In this document: positions 25,481-34,504 of the stretch, in pieces
Layout of the letters: every line of letters begins with the position of its first letter
Numbering within the stretch: position 1 is the first letter of the stretch
Assembly (NCBI RefSeq): GCF_027912535.1
Contig: NZ_CP115465.1
Coordinates: forward strand, 2,026,001-2,090,000
Length of the DNA stretch: 64,000 nucleotides
Direction: 5' to 3'
From: Brevundimonas sp. NIBR11
GTDB taxonomy: Bacteria; Pseudomonadota; Alphaproteobacteria; Caulobacterales; Caulobacteraceae
Program-made: the position numbers and the translations under genes
The notes under the pieces: generated by a model
What the model was told of the DNA's origin: nothing
The model's input: the letters and a program-made list of their open reading frames with translations, nothing else
Databases searched by the model: none

Positions 25481-26910
25481 GGCGCGCAGACAGACCCGTG
25501 GGGCCCGGCCTCTTGTCGCGGCCGGAGACGCTGGTCCAGTGGGCGTTCGTCATCGTCACGGCGGGCCTGCTCGCGATCGGCGGCGGCGGGTTTCTGACGC
25601 TGGCCTTCACTCCGCTGGCGCTGGCGGCAGGCGGCTATCTGTATGTGAAGGCGCCGACGCGGGACTATCTGTCTTTCAGTCTGTGGCTTTGGATGCTGAC
25701 GCCGATGGTGCGCCGCATCGCCGACTGGCAAAGCTCGTACCACGTCATAAGCCTGGCCATGCTGGCTCCCCTCGTGGTGACCGGCCTCTCCCTGATAACC
25801 GTCGCGCGGATGGGACGATCGCTGGTCCGGGGACCGATGTCCGGGTTCACGCTGATGATCGCCGTCTGCCTGTATGGGGCGATCCTGGGATTGCTGCAGG
25901 GACACGGTCTGGCGGTGGTCTACGCCCTGCTCAACTGGCTGGCCCCCTTGGCCGCCGGGCTGCACATCCTGGCCCATCGACGTGACGTAGGCGGCATGAC
26001 CCGCGCGGTCTTCACCACCATGGCCTGGGGCGCGCTGATCATGGGCGTCTACGGCGTGCTGCAGTATCTGGCGCCACGTCCCTGGGACATCCTGTGGATG
26101 ATCAACTCCGCGATGACCAGTATCGGCAGGCCTGTGGCCGGGCAGATGCGCGTCTTCAGCACCATGAACTCGCCCGGGCCGTTCTCCGTTCTGCTATCGG
26201 CGGGGCTTCTGATCCTTTTGTCGCCGATGGTCGCGCGCCTCCGCTGGTTTGCGGCGGCGCCCGCGCTCGCGGCCTTCGCCATGACCCTGGTTCGCTCGGC
26301 TTGGGGCGGCCTGGCCGTCGGACTGGGCGTGCTCTTCATCCTCGGACAGGGGCTGGATCGGTTTCGCTACATGATTGTAGCGATGGCGGTGACGCTGCTG
26401 ACCCTGCCTCTGCTGACCATTGGCCCCATCGCCGAAAGCGTGCAGACGCGACTGGAGACGGTGACGCGCATCGAGCAGGACGCCAGCTTCCGGGCGCGCT
26501 CGGAGTTCTACGGGTCGATGGGCGCCGACGTCCTGACCCTGACCGTCGGGAACGGACTGGGATCGACGGGGCTGGCGACCCGCCTGACCACCCGGCAGGG
26601 AGAGATCGGCACCAACGGGACGTTCGACAGCGGTCTGCTGGACATGCTGTTCACCTTCGGTTGGGCAGCCGTTCCGGGCTTCATCGCCATCGGGATGATC
26701 CTGGTCGCAGTCATTCGGGTGGGCGGCCGCAACAACGCATCCCAGATCTGTTCGGCCATCATGATCTCGACCGTGGCCCAGATGGTGTTTTCAAACACCC
26801 TGACCGGCCCGACGGGCCTTGTCGCCCTGTCCCTTGCGGCTCTGGCGGTCGCTCAGTCGGCCGCCGGAGCTCAGGCGAACGGATTGCCGGCGCGACGGCG
26901 CACGCCATGA
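25462..26910 (+). CDS. O-antigen ligase/polymerase family membrane protein, copy 2
   Basis: 482 residues from ATG at 25462, overlapping the GT2 gene by 19 bases. More than ten hydrophobic segments. The Wzy_C-like core is LAAFAMTLVRSAWGGLAVGLGVLFIL followed by a periplasmic loop with RIEQDASFRARSEFYGSMGADVL and GNGLGSTGLATR, then terminal helices. Its place inside the glycosyltransferase operon makes it the better candidate for the repeat-unit polymerase Wzy; copy 1 next to the co-polymerase could be a ligase or second polymerase. Confidence 0.87.
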   Translation: MVAHTLRRADRPVGPGLLSRPETLVQWAFVIVTAGLLAIGGGGFLTLAFTPLALAAGGYLYVKAPTRDYLSFSLWLWMLTPMVRRIADWQSSYHVISLAMLAPLVVTGLSLITVARMGRSLVRGPMSGFTLMIAVCLYGAILGLLQGHGLAVVYALLNWLAPLAAGLHILAHRRDVGGMTRAVFTTMAWGALIMGVYGVLQYLAPRPWDILWMINSAMTSIGRPVAGQMRVFSTMNSPGPFSVLLSAGLLILLSPMVARLRWFAAAPALAAFAMTLVRSAWGGLAVGLGVLFILGQGLDRFRYMIVAMAVTLLTLPLLTIGPIAESVQTRLETVTRIEQDASFRARSEFYGSMGADVLTLTVGNGLGSTGLATRLTTRQGEIGTNGTFDSGLLDMLFTFGWAAVPGFIAIGMILVAVIRVGGRNNASQICSAIMISTVAQMVFSNTLTGPTGLVALSLAALAVAQSAAGAQANGLPARRRTP

Positions 26911-28025
26911 GGATCGTGATCGTCACCCACTGTTTCAAGGCTAGCGATGGTCAGGGACGCGTCAACGCCGAGGTGGCGCGCGCCGCCGCCCTCGCCGGCC
27001 ACCAGGTCCATCTGATCGCTGATGAAGTCGCGCCGGACCTGGTCGAGGCGCCGGGAATCACCTGGACGCGTGCGACGCACGGTCCGTTGCCGACCGCCCT
27101 GCTGAAGTACGCCTGGTTCTGGGCCTCGTCCGGACTCGCCTTGCGCAAGGTGAGGAAGGGGGCGGACGTCGTGGTCGTCAACGGCTCGGTCACCGCGGGA
27201 CGCAGCGACCTCAATGCCGTTCACTTCGTGCACGGGGGATGGCGGGCGTCGCGGCATTACCGGACCGCCGGCGGCCTCAAGGGTCTCTACCAGACGCTTC
27301 TCGGCCGGTTGAACATCATCAGCGAGCGGAGGGCGTTCGACCGATCCCGTCTGCTGACCGCGGTTTCACCGGCCGTGGCCGAGGAAATCCGGCGGGTCCG
27401 TCCGTCTGCTTCGATCGAGATCATCCCCAACGGGGTGGATTGCCAGGAATTCCATCCGCGCGACGCCGGCGAGGTTCGGCCGAAGGAGGCTGTGATCCTG
27501 TTCGCGGGCGACATCCGAACCTCACGCAAGAACCTGGACACCGTCCTGCAGGCGCTCACCCGCCTTCCCGGCGCTCGACTTCACGTCGCCGGCGACACCA
27601 CCGGCAGCCCCTATCCTGAAATGGCTCGGTCGCTGGGCCTGCAGGACAGGGTTCGATTCCTGGGTCAACGCGGCGACATGGCAGACGTCATGCGCGACGC
27701 TGACCTGTTCGTCTTTCCCTCGCGTTACGAACCGTTCGGCCTGGTCATTCTAGAAGCCTTGGCGACGGGCCTGCCAGTGGTGACCACCGTGGCGGCCGGC
27801 GCGGCAGAACTGGTCCGCGATGCGGACGGCGTCGTTCTGCAAGATCCGGACGACGTCGAAGCACTCGCCCGCGAAACGGGGGTGCTGCTGGCCGATGCCG
27901 CACGGATGGCGCGGGCAGGCCTAGCGGGACGACGGATCGCCGTCGAGCACAGCTGGGACCGGATGGCCCGTCGCTACATCGACGCTTTCGAACGCCTCGC
28001 CCCGACGACGAGCACGGCATCATGA
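26907..28025 (+). CDS. Glycosyltransferase family 4
   Basis: 372 residues, ATGA overlap. N-terminus MRIVIVTHCFKASDGQGRVNAEVARAA; C-terminal donor domain AVILFAGDIRTSRKNLDTVLQAL with E-x7-E in YEPFGLVILEALATGLPVV. Strong GT4 resemblance and normal length. Specificity cannot be assigned; probably adds a sugar to the lipid-linked repeat unit at the cytoplasmic face. Confidence 0.92.
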   Translation: MRIVIVTHCFKASDGQGRVNAEVARAAALAGHQVHLIADEVAPDLVEAPGITWTRATHGPLPTALLKYAWFWASSGLALRKVRKGADVVVVNGSVTAGRSDLNAVHFVHGGWRASRHYRTAGGLKGLYQTLLGRLNIISERRAFDRSRLLTAVSPAVAEEIRRVRPSASIEIIPNGVDCQEFHPRDAGEVRPKEAVILFAGDIRTSRKNLDTVLQALTRLPGARLHVAGDTTGSPYPEMARSLGLQDRVRFLGQRGDMADVMRDADLFVFPSRYEPFGLVILEALATGLPVVTTVAAGAAELVRDADGVVLQDPDDVEALARETGVLLADAARMARAGLAGRRIAVEHSWDRMARRYIDAFERLAPTTSTAS

Positions 28026-29143
28026 AGACCCTCCACCTCGGCCTCGAGTGGTTTCCGGAGCGGGCGGGCGGACTGCCGCGCTATTTCCACGATGTGATGC
28101 GCGCCGCCCCGCCCCATTTCGGGTTCGAAGGATTGGTGCTCGGCTCGGAGCGGATCGCCGAAGAGACCGGCGGGCGGGTCGAAGCGTTCGCCCGCTCCGA
28201 GGACGGCTTCCCGACCAAGATGTCAGGCCTGCGCCGCACGATGCGACGGCGGCTGGCGGCGACCGATCCCGATGTCGTGGTGTCGCACTTCGCCCTGTTC
28301 GCCCTGCCCGTGCTGGACATGATCAACCGGCCCCACGTCGTTCATTTTCAAGGACCCTGGGCGGCCGAAAGCGCGGTGGAAGGTCAGGACAGCCTGCGGG
28401 TGAGGATCAAGCGGATGGTGGAGACGGCCGTCTACCGCCGCGCCGGGAGCGCCATCGTCCTGTCGGAGGCCTTCGCTACGATCCTGACGCGCGACTACGG
28501 CGTCGCCCCGGAGCGCATTCAGGTGATCCCGGGCGGTGTGGACGTTGTCCGGTTCGACGTCCCACAGACACGATCGCAGGCGCGCGACCATCTGCGCTGG
28601 CCAAATGACAGGCCGATCCTGCTGGCTGTGCGGCGGCTGGTGCGCCGCATGGGCCTGGATGTGCTGATCGAAGCCATGGCCGCCGTGGTGCGGATGCATC
28701 CGGATGCGCTGCTGCTGATCGCGGGACGCGGCCCCATGGCCAAGGACCTGCAGACGCTGATCGATGAGAGGGGGCTGGGCGACCATGTCCGGCTTCTGGG
28801 CTTCGTGCCGGACGATGATCTGCCCATCGCCTACCGGGCGGCGGATCTCAGCGTCGTTCCGACCCAGGCGCTGGAGGGGTTCGGACTGATCGCCGTGGAG
28901 TCCCTCGCCGCCGGAACGCCGGCCGCCGTCACGCCCGTCGGCGGATTGCCCGAGATCGTGGGGCCGCTCTCGCCCGATCTGGTATTCGAAAACGCGTCAG
29001 CCGCAGGCATCGCCGACGGTATTCTGCGACTGCTTCAACCCGGCGGCGCGCCAACGGCGTCGGCCTGTCGCGCGCACGCCGCAGGCTTCGACTGGGGCGT
29101 GATCATACAGCGCCTGGCCGTCGCCTACGGAGCCTCGAGATGA
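28022..29143 (+). CDS. Glycosyltransferase family 4
   Basis: 373 residues, ATGA overlap with the previous gene. N-terminal TLHLGLEWFPERAGGLPRYFHDV shows the GGxxR acceptor loop of GT4. Donor domain: RPILLAVRRLVRRMGLDVLIEAM, then ADLSVVPTQALEGFGLIAVESLAAGTPAAV containing E-x7-E. Shares the layout of the adjacent GT4 genes but is not an obvious recent duplicate. Confidence 0.92.
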   Translation: MKTLHLGLEWFPERAGGLPRYFHDVMRAAPPHFGFEGLVLGSERIAEETGGRVEAFARSEDGFPTKMSGLRRTMRRRLAATDPDVVVSHFALFALPVLDMINRPHVVHFQGPWAAESAVEGQDSLRVRIKRMVETAVYRRAGSAIVLSEAFATILTRDYGVAPERIQVIPGGVDVVRFDVPQTRSQARDHLRWPNDRPILLAVRRLVRRMGLDVLIEAMAAVVRMHPDALLLIAGRGPMAKDLQTLIDERGLGDHVRLLGFVPDDDLPIAYRAADLSVVPTQALEGFGLIAVESLAAGTPAAVTPVGGLPEIVGPLSPDLVFENASAAGIADGILRLLQPGGAPTASACRAHAAGFDWGVIIQRLAVAYGASR

Positions 29144-30288
29144 GCAAGCAGCATCGGGTGATGTTCCTGCTCAGGCGGCTCGACCTCAACGACGGGGTGA
29201 GTTCGCATCTGGATACCTTATGCGGGGAACTGGCCAGCCGGGGGCACGCCGCGATGATCCTGTCGGGGCCAGTTTCGGGTCAGGAGACGATGGCCGAGCG
29301 TTTGGAGCGCCTGCGGTCGGCGACCGAGCGGATCGACGCCGTTAACTCTCATGGTCTGTTTCGCTCGCTGCTGCCCGCTGGGCTGAAAGCCGCGCGAGCG
29401 TTCAAGCCGACCGTGATCCACGCCCACGGACTGTCGGCTTCGGCGCTTGGGCGCGTCCTGTCCTGGATCAGCGGCGCGCCGCTGGTCACGACCAGCCATG
29501 TCCTGATCGACCAACCGAGGCGAAGCCAGCGGGTCAAGGCCGGGTTGCTGGCGAGGATGATGCCAAGCGACCGGATGATCGCGATATCGTCAGCCCTGCA
29601 ATCCTATTTCGCCGACACCCTCGGGGTCCGCTCCTCGAGAATCGACCTGATCCCGAACGGCATCCGCAGCGACGACTACACGATTCCGACGCCATCCCAG
29701 CGCAGCGCTGCACGCGAAGCTTTCGGCCTGACGGCCGAGGCTCTGGTCTGCGTGCTGCCCGGCCGTCTCGACAGGACCAAGGGCCATCACATCGCCGTCG
29801 AGGCCATCCGCCGTCTGGGCAAGGAACGACCCGTCGTCTGCCTTTTCCCCGGCTCCGGCGACGGGGCGGACGAGATCATCCGCCATGCTCTTGTCACTGA
29901 CAGGGACCGCGAGCGCTTTCGCTTCCTTGGCCAACTCCCCAACCTGCGCGCGGTTTTCCAGGCGGCGGACGTCTTGCTTCTGCCTAGCCACAACGAGGGC
30001 TTTGCGCTGGTCGTCGTCGAAGCGATGCTGTCCGGCTGCGTGCCGGTTCGCACCCCTTCCGCAGGGGCGTCCGATCAGATCGAGGATGGGGTCGGGGGCT
30101 TCATCGTGCCTTTCGCCGACCCGACGGCATTGGCGGATCGCATCGAGCGACTGTTCGATCCGGACCTTCGACATCGTTTGGCGGACGCGGCCCACGCCAG
30201 GGCGCGCAGAGAGTTCACCGCCGATGTCATGACCGTCCGCACGCTTCGGACCTACGACATGGCCATCGTGGCGGGAGCCGGGAGATGA
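29140..30288 (+). CDS. Glycosyltransferase family 4
   Basis: 382 residues, ATGA overlap. N-terminus HRVMFLLRRLDLNDGVSSHLDTLCGEL; middle IHAHGLSASALGRVLSW; donor domain VCVLPGRLDRTKGHHIAVEAI and E-x7-E in NEGFALVVVEAMLSGCVPV. Family and motif are clear; the sugar added is unknown. Confidence 0.92.
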   Translation: MSKQHRVMFLLRRLDLNDGVSSHLDTLCGELASRGHAAMILSGPVSGQETMAERLERLRSATERIDAVNSHGLFRSLLPAGLKAARAFKPTVIHAHGLSASALGRVLSWISGAPLVTTSHVLIDQPRRSQRVKAGLLARMMPSDRMIAISSALQSYFADTLGVRSSRIDLIPNGIRSDDYTIPTPSQRSAAREAFGLTAEALVCVLPGRLDRTKGHHIAVEAIRRLGKERPVVCLFPGSGDGADEIIRHALVTDRDRERFRFLGQLPNLRAVFQAADVLLLPSHNEGFALVVVEAMLSGCVPVRTPSAGASDQIEDGVGGFIVPFADPTALADRIERLFDPDLRHRLADAAHARARREFTADVMTVRTLRTYDMAIVAGAGR

Positions 30289-31475
30289 CCCGCGCGCTGC
30301 CCTCCATCCTGATCGTCGATCAGTCCGCAGAGATCGGCGGGGCCGAGCTGTCGATGCTGGACTTCGCGACCCGCTACGACGGCCCGCTGGAGATCTGCGT
30401 TCTGGCCGAGGGGCCGTTTGCGGCGCTCGCCAGGGAACGCGGCGTAGCGGTCAGCGTCATCCCGCTCGGCAAGGTGTCGGAGATCAGACGGGGCGACAGC
30501 GGCTTCAGCCTGATGCGCGTCGCGTCGGGGCTGTGGTCCACGGGGCGGCGACTGGGAGAACGAGCCCGAAGTTTCGATCTCGTCATCGGCAATACACTGA
30601 AGGCCTTCGTCATCGCCGCCCTGGCGCGACCGCTGCATCGCCGGCCGGTGGTGTTTCATCTGCACGATCTGCTGACGGCCGAACATTTCAGCCTGCCGCT
30701 GCGGATTGGCGTCGTCCTGCTGGCCCGCCTGGCGGCCTGGCGGGCCATCATGAACTCCGAAGCCACCGCCGCCTCATTCGTGAAGACCGGCGGGCGGCGC
30801 GAGCAAGTTCGCGTGGTCTACAATGGCATCGACCCGACGCCCTTCGAGGTCGTCGATAGGTCGGCGGCGAGAGCCGCGCTGATCGCCGAGACCAGCCTGT
30901 GCGCGGAACGGCCGATCGTCGGCGTCTTCAGTCGCCTGGCCGAATGGAAGGGCCAGCACGTTCTGCTGGAGGCCTTGGCGCGCCTGTCGGACGTTCAGGC
31001 CGTTATCGTCGGCGGCCCTCTGTTCGGCGAAGATGCCTACGAGGCGCGGTTGCGCAGGTTGATCTCCGATTTCGGCCTGGACGGTCGCGTGCGCATGACC
31101 GGGTTTCGCAAGGACGTGCCCTCGCTCATGTGCGCCGTCGACGTCGTGCTGCATACCTCGACTTCCGCGGAGCCATTCGGCCGGGTGATCGTCGAGGGGC
31201 AACTGGCGCGCAAACCCGTCATCGCGACGCGAGCGGGCGGAGCTGTCGAACTGATCCGTGACGGGGAAACGGGGATTCTGGTCACGCCGGGCGACTCGGC
31301 CGCCCTGGCCGAGGCGATCGGCGGCCTTGTCGATCGACCGGATCACGCACGTGCGATGGCCGAGGCGGGGTACGGCTATGCGACCGGTCACTTCCTGATC
31401 GACCGCCACGTGGCGAATATGCGGCTCGCCCTCGATATCGACGCAGTCGATCCGACGCAGGAACCCATGCAATGA
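30285..31475 (+). CDS. Glycosyltransferase family 4
   Basis: 396 residues, ATGA overlap. N-terminus SILIVDQSAEIGGAELSMLDFATRY has the glycine-rich acceptor loop. Donor domain RPIVGVFSRLAEWKGQHVLLEAL and E-x7-E in AEPFGRVIVEGQLARKPVI. Last glycosyltransferase of the operon, followed directly by galE (ATGA overlap). Confidence 0.92.
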   Translation: MTRALPSILIVDQSAEIGGAELSMLDFATRYDGPLEICVLAEGPFAALARERGVAVSVIPLGKVSEIRRGDSGFSLMRVASGLWSTGRRLGERARSFDLVIGNTLKAFVIAALARPLHRRPVVFHLHDLLTAEHFSLPLRIGVVLLARLAAWRAIMNSEATAASFVKTGGRREQVRVVYNGIDPTPFEVVDRSAARAALIAETSLCAERPIVGVFSRLAEWKGQHVLLEALARLSDVQAVIVGGPLFGEDAYEARLRRLISDFGLDGRVRMTGFRKDVPSLMCAVDVVLHTSTSAEPFGRVIVEGQLARKPVIATRAGGAVELIRDGETGILVTPGDSAALAEAIGGLVDRPDHARAMAEAGYGYATGHFLIDRHVANMRLALDIDAVDPTQEPMQ

Positions 31476-32476
31476 GCGATTGCGTCCTGGTCACCGGCGG
31501 CGCCGGCTATGTCGGATCCCACGTCTGCTTGGCCCTGGCCAAGGCGGGGTTCACGCCCGTCGTCTATGACGACCTGAGCAATGGCCACGCCGAGTTCGTA
31601 CAGTGGGGACCGCTCGAACAGGGCGACATTCGTGACGGCGCCAGGCTGGACGCCGTGATCGCCGAACACAGGCCCGTGGCCGTCCTGCATTTCGCCGCCC
31701 TCATCGAGGTCGGTGAATCCCTCAGAGAGCCTGGCCGGTTCTTCGACAACAATGTGGGGGGGGCCATCACACTCATCGAGGCGGCTCGGCGCGGCGGGAT
31801 CGGCGTGATGGTCTTTTCGTCGACCTGCGCGATCTTCGGCAATCCCGTGAGCCTGCCCATGGCGGAAGGGCACCCTCGCGCACCCCTCAGTCCGTACGCC
31901 AGGTCCAAGCTCCAAATCGAGGAGGCTCTCGCGGACTACGACCGCTACGTCGGCTTCCGCTCGGTGTGCCTGCGCTATTTCAACGCGGCAGGCGCCGACG
32001 AGCAGGGGCGGATCGGCGAGCGACACGAGCCGGAGTCTCACGCCATTCCGCTGGCGATCCAGACGGCGCTGGGCCTGCGGCAAGGCTTCAAGGTGTTCGG
32101 CGCCGACTACGAGACGCGCGACGGCACGGCGGTGCGCGACTACGTCCACGTCGCCGACCTGGCTGACGCCCACCTGCGGGCGCTGAAGTATCTGCTGGCC
32201 GGCGGGGAAACGAATGCCTTCAACCTGGGCACAGGAACCGGCACGACGGTAAGCGAACTGATCGAGGCCATTCAGCGCGGGGCCGATCAGCCGTTCCCGG
32301 TCGAGATCGTCGGCCGACGGCAAGGCGACCCCACCTGTCTGGTCGCCGACAGCAGCCGGGCGCGCGAGACCCTCGGATGGCGGCCCACGCGCACTCTGGA
32401 CGACATCGTTCGGACGGCCTGGCGATGGCACAGGGCAGAGATGGACCGCGGCCGGCGGGGTTCGGCCCAAGGATAG
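31472..32476 (+). CDS. galE: UDP-glucose 4-epimerase
   Basis: 334 residues. Extended SDR enzyme: NAD-binding GGAGYVGSHVCLALAKAGF, DDLSNGHAEFVQWG, catalytic Tyr/Lys in SPYARSKLQIEE with Ser in FSSTCAIFG, LRYFNAAGAD and the C-terminal VEIVGRRQGDPTCLVAD. Produces UDP-galactose, the substrate of Glf encoded in the same operon. A strong hairpin follows immediately after the stop. Confidence 0.95.
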   Translation: MSDCVLVTGGAGYVGSHVCLALAKAGFTPVVYDDLSNGHAEFVQWGPLEQGDIRDGARLDAVIAEHRPVAVLHFAALIEVGESLREPGRFFDNNVGGAITLIEAARRGGIGVMVFSSTCAIFGNPVSLPMAEGHPRAPLSPYARSKLQIEEALADYDRYVGFRSVCLRYFNAAGADEQGRIGERHEPESHAIPLAIQTALGLRQGFKVFGADYETRDGTAVRDYVHVADLADAHLRALKYLLAGGETNAFNLGTGTGTTVSELIEAIQRGADQPFPVEIVGRRQGDPTCLVADSSRARETLGWRPTRTLDDIVRTAWRWHRAEMDRGRRGSAQG

Positions 32477-32477
32477 G

Positions 32478-32505
32478 GGCGCGGCGGGCCCGGACCCGCC
32501 GCGCC
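32478..32505. terminator. Bidirectional-type hairpin between galE and the flagellin remnant
   Basis: Perfect 11-bp stem GGCGCGGCGGG / CCCGCCGCGCC with a 6-base loop, directly after galE and just beyond the TAG of the leftward flagellin remnant. No long T run on either side, but the stem strength and position between convergent genes support a terminator. Confidence 0.6.
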
Positions 32506-32511
32506 TTCAGA

Positions 32512-33178
32512 CTAGCTGAACAGGCCGAGCAGGATCGAGGTCGACTGGTTGGCGATCGACAGAGCCTGCGCACGCCCAGCTGTTGCTTCGTCTGCAACGA
32601 CTGGAGGCGGGCGCTTTCCTTCGCCAGATCCGCGTCAACCAGGTTGCCCACACCGTTTTGCAGGGCGTCGGAGAGCTTGCCGACGAAGGCGCGGTGCGTG
32701 TCCAGCGACTTGGCGCCGGTGCCCGGGCGAGCCAGGGCCGACGACACGTTGTCGATAGAGGCGTTGACGGCGGCCAGAGCGGTCGTCGCCAGGGTCGAGG
32801 TGCCGATGGTCATCGCAGCCGTGACGGTCACGTTCGCGCCGCCGAGAGCCAGGTTTTGAGCCTTGACGTCGATGGTGGTGCCCGAAGTGTTCGACAGCGC
32901 CTTGTCGGTCGCGGCCAGGGCCTTTTCCTTCAGTTGAACGAGCAGGTCCGAAACGGACTCACCAGCGGCCAGACCGACGTCGATGGCGGAAGATCCACGA
33001 TCCAGGCTGTCCTTGGCGGCGTTCATGGCCGGGATTTCCGAACGCTGACCCTGGGCGATAGCCCAGATGGCGCCGTTGTCCTTGGACGAGTGCACCTTCT
33101 TGCCGGTGTTGATGCGCGCTGGACGGTGGCCAGCTCGGCGTTGGTGTTTTGCAGGTTCTGCAGGGCGACCAGAGCGCC
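32512..33178 (-). pseudogene. Decayed flagellin gene (5' truncated, two frameshifts, internal deletion)
   Basis: Three pieces of a flagellin can be read leftward in different frames. 33178-33120: GALVALQNLQNTNAELATVQ, the N-terminal helix, with an in-frame stop at 33185-33187 instead of a start. 33119-32575: INTGKKVHSSKDNGAIWAIAQ through AAGESVSDLLVQLKEKAL and on to GTGAKSLDTHRAFVGKL and LQSLQTKQQLG. 32574-32512: AQALSIANQSTSILLGLFS then TAG. Frame breaks lie near 33115 and 32571. The central region is also about 60 residues shorter than in Caulobacter flagellins (ALSNTSG joins TTIDVKAQNLALGG). Not translatable as a working flagellin unless the sequence has errors. Confidence 0.85.
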
Positions 33179-33262
33179 CGAAGATCACGAAGTCGAGCTA
33201 ACATTCGCCGAACAAAAGTAGGTCCGGCCGCGAAGCCTGGTCGATGAGGAAAGGGGAGCCTG

Positions 33263-33352
33263 TGGCGGACAGAGAGGGATTCGAACCCTCGGTAGGCTTT
33301 CACCTACACACGCTTTCCAAGCGTGCGCGATCGACCACTCCGCCACCTGTCC
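33263..33352 (-). tRNA. tRNA-Ser(GGA)
   Basis: 90-base leftward tRNA. Acceptor GGACAGG pairs with the 3' CCTGTCC-complement region before an encoded CCA; the anticodon arm CACGC-TTGGAAA-GCGTG gives anticodon GGA; a long variable arm (GTAGGTGAAAGCCTAC) marks it as class II serine tRNA; the T arm is GAGGGTTCGAATCCCTC. Lies between the flagellin remnant and msrA. Confidence 0.96.
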
Positions 33353-33474
33353 GTTGAACCACGAGGGCCTAACGCCCGGGAGGTCGCCCGGGGAGGCGAG
33401 GCTGATAGAACAGCGCGGCGCTTCCGGCAAGCGCCGCGCTGGTCAAATCGATCCGTGCTTCCCATATGGTCGCC

Positions 33475-34149
33475 ATGTTCATTCTTTCACGGATCGCTGC
33501 GATGCTGAGCCAGAAGACCACCCTGCCGACCGCCGAAACCGCCCTGCCCGGCCGGTCCACGCCTCTGCCGACCGACGAGGTCCATTTCGTCAACGGGCGG
33601 CCGCTGAAAGGGCCGCATCCGGAAGGGTTCGAGACGGCCCTCTTCGGCATGGGCTGCTTCTGGGGCGTGGAGCGCAAATTCTGGCGACTGCCGGGCGTCT
33701 GGGTCACGGCGGTGGGCTACTCGGGCGGGATCACGCCCAACCCGACCTATGAGGAGACCTGCACCGGACTGACCGGTCAGACCGAGGTGGTCCAGGTCGT
33801 CTTCAACCCGGCCGAGATTTCCTATGCCGAACTGCTGAAGACCTTCTGGGAGGGGCATGATCCGACCCAGGGCATGCGCCAGGGAAACGACGTCGGTTCG
33901 ACCTATCGTTCGGCCATCTACTATCTGAACGACGAACAGCGGGCCGAGGCGGAGGCGTCGCGCGACGCCTATCAGGGCGCCCTGACCAAGGCGGGGCGCG
34001 GACAGATCACGACCGAGATCACACCGGCCGGCCCCTTCTACTTCGCCGAGGGCTATCATCAGGGCTATCTGGCCAAGAACCCGGACGGCTACTGCGGCAT
34101 CGGCGGCACGGGGGTGGTCTGTCCGATCGGAGTCGGCGTCGAGGCGTGA
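33475..34149 (+). CDS. msrA: Peptide methionine sulfoxide reductase MsrA
   Basis: 224 residues from ATG at 33475; ATG 33466 or 33502 are alternatives since no clear ribosome site decides. Catalytic Cys61 in [14 protein letters not shown]. Other signatures: [56 protein letters not shown] and [20 protein letters not shown] with C-terminal resolving Cys. Repairs methionine-S-sulfoxide in oxidised proteins. The N-terminal 50 residues extend beyond the minimal domain, as in other alphaproteobacterial MsrA. Confidence 0.95.
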   Translation: MFILSRIAAMLSQKTTLPTAETALPGRSTPLPTDEVHFVNGRPLKGPHPEGFETALFGMGCFWGVERKFWRLPGVWVTAVGYSGGITPNPTYEETCTGLTGQTEVVQVVFNPAEISYAELLKTFWEGHDPTQGMRQGNDVGSTYRSAIYYLNDEQRAEAEASRDAYQGALTKAGRGQITTEITPAGPFYFAEGYHQGYLAKNPDGYCGIGGTGVVCPIGVGVEA

Positions 34150-34153
34150 CGAT

Positions 34154-34495
34154 ATGGACCGGGCAGGAATAGGCAGGGCCTGTCTGGCCTTGCCCGGAGC
34201 CACGCTGGATCATCCCTTCGGCGACCATCACGACGCCTATCGCGTCGGCGGAAAGATGTTCGTGATGGTCGGCCAGGAAGGCGGGGTGTCGTTCAAGGTT
34301 TCCGACATCGCCTATGCGATCCTGACCGAGACCGGCAAGGCGCGACCGGCGCCCTATCTGGCGCGGGCCAAATGGGTGAACCTGCCGGACCCTGACGCCT
34401 GGGATGATGACGAGTTGGCCGAGCATTTTGCGATCGGCCATCGCATTGTCGCGGCGAAACTGACGAAGAAGGTCCGGGCTGAACTCGGCCTCTGA
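34154..34495 (+). CDS. MmcQ/YjbR family protein
   Basis: 113 residues, starting 4 bases after msrA. Compact CyaY-like YjbR fold signature: CLALPGATLDHPFGDHHDAYRVGGKMFVMV near the start and RAKWVNLPDPDAWDDDELAEHFAIGHRIVAAKLTKKVRAELG at the end. Described as possible DNA-binding proteins, but the biochemical role is not established. Probably co-transcribed with msrA. Confidence 0.88.
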   Translation: MDRAGIGRACLALPGATLDHPFGDHHDAYRVGGKMFVMVGQEGGVSFKVSDIAYAILTETGKARPAPYLARAKWVNLPDPDAWDDDELAEHFAIGHRIVAAKLTKKVRAELGL

Positions 34496-34504
34496 CGCGC
34501 GGTC

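Noticed and set aside
32220..33188. Intact 322-residue protein from the flagellin region
   Set aside because: Only the middle is flagellin; both ends are out-of-frame translations, and the C-terminal part runs into galE.
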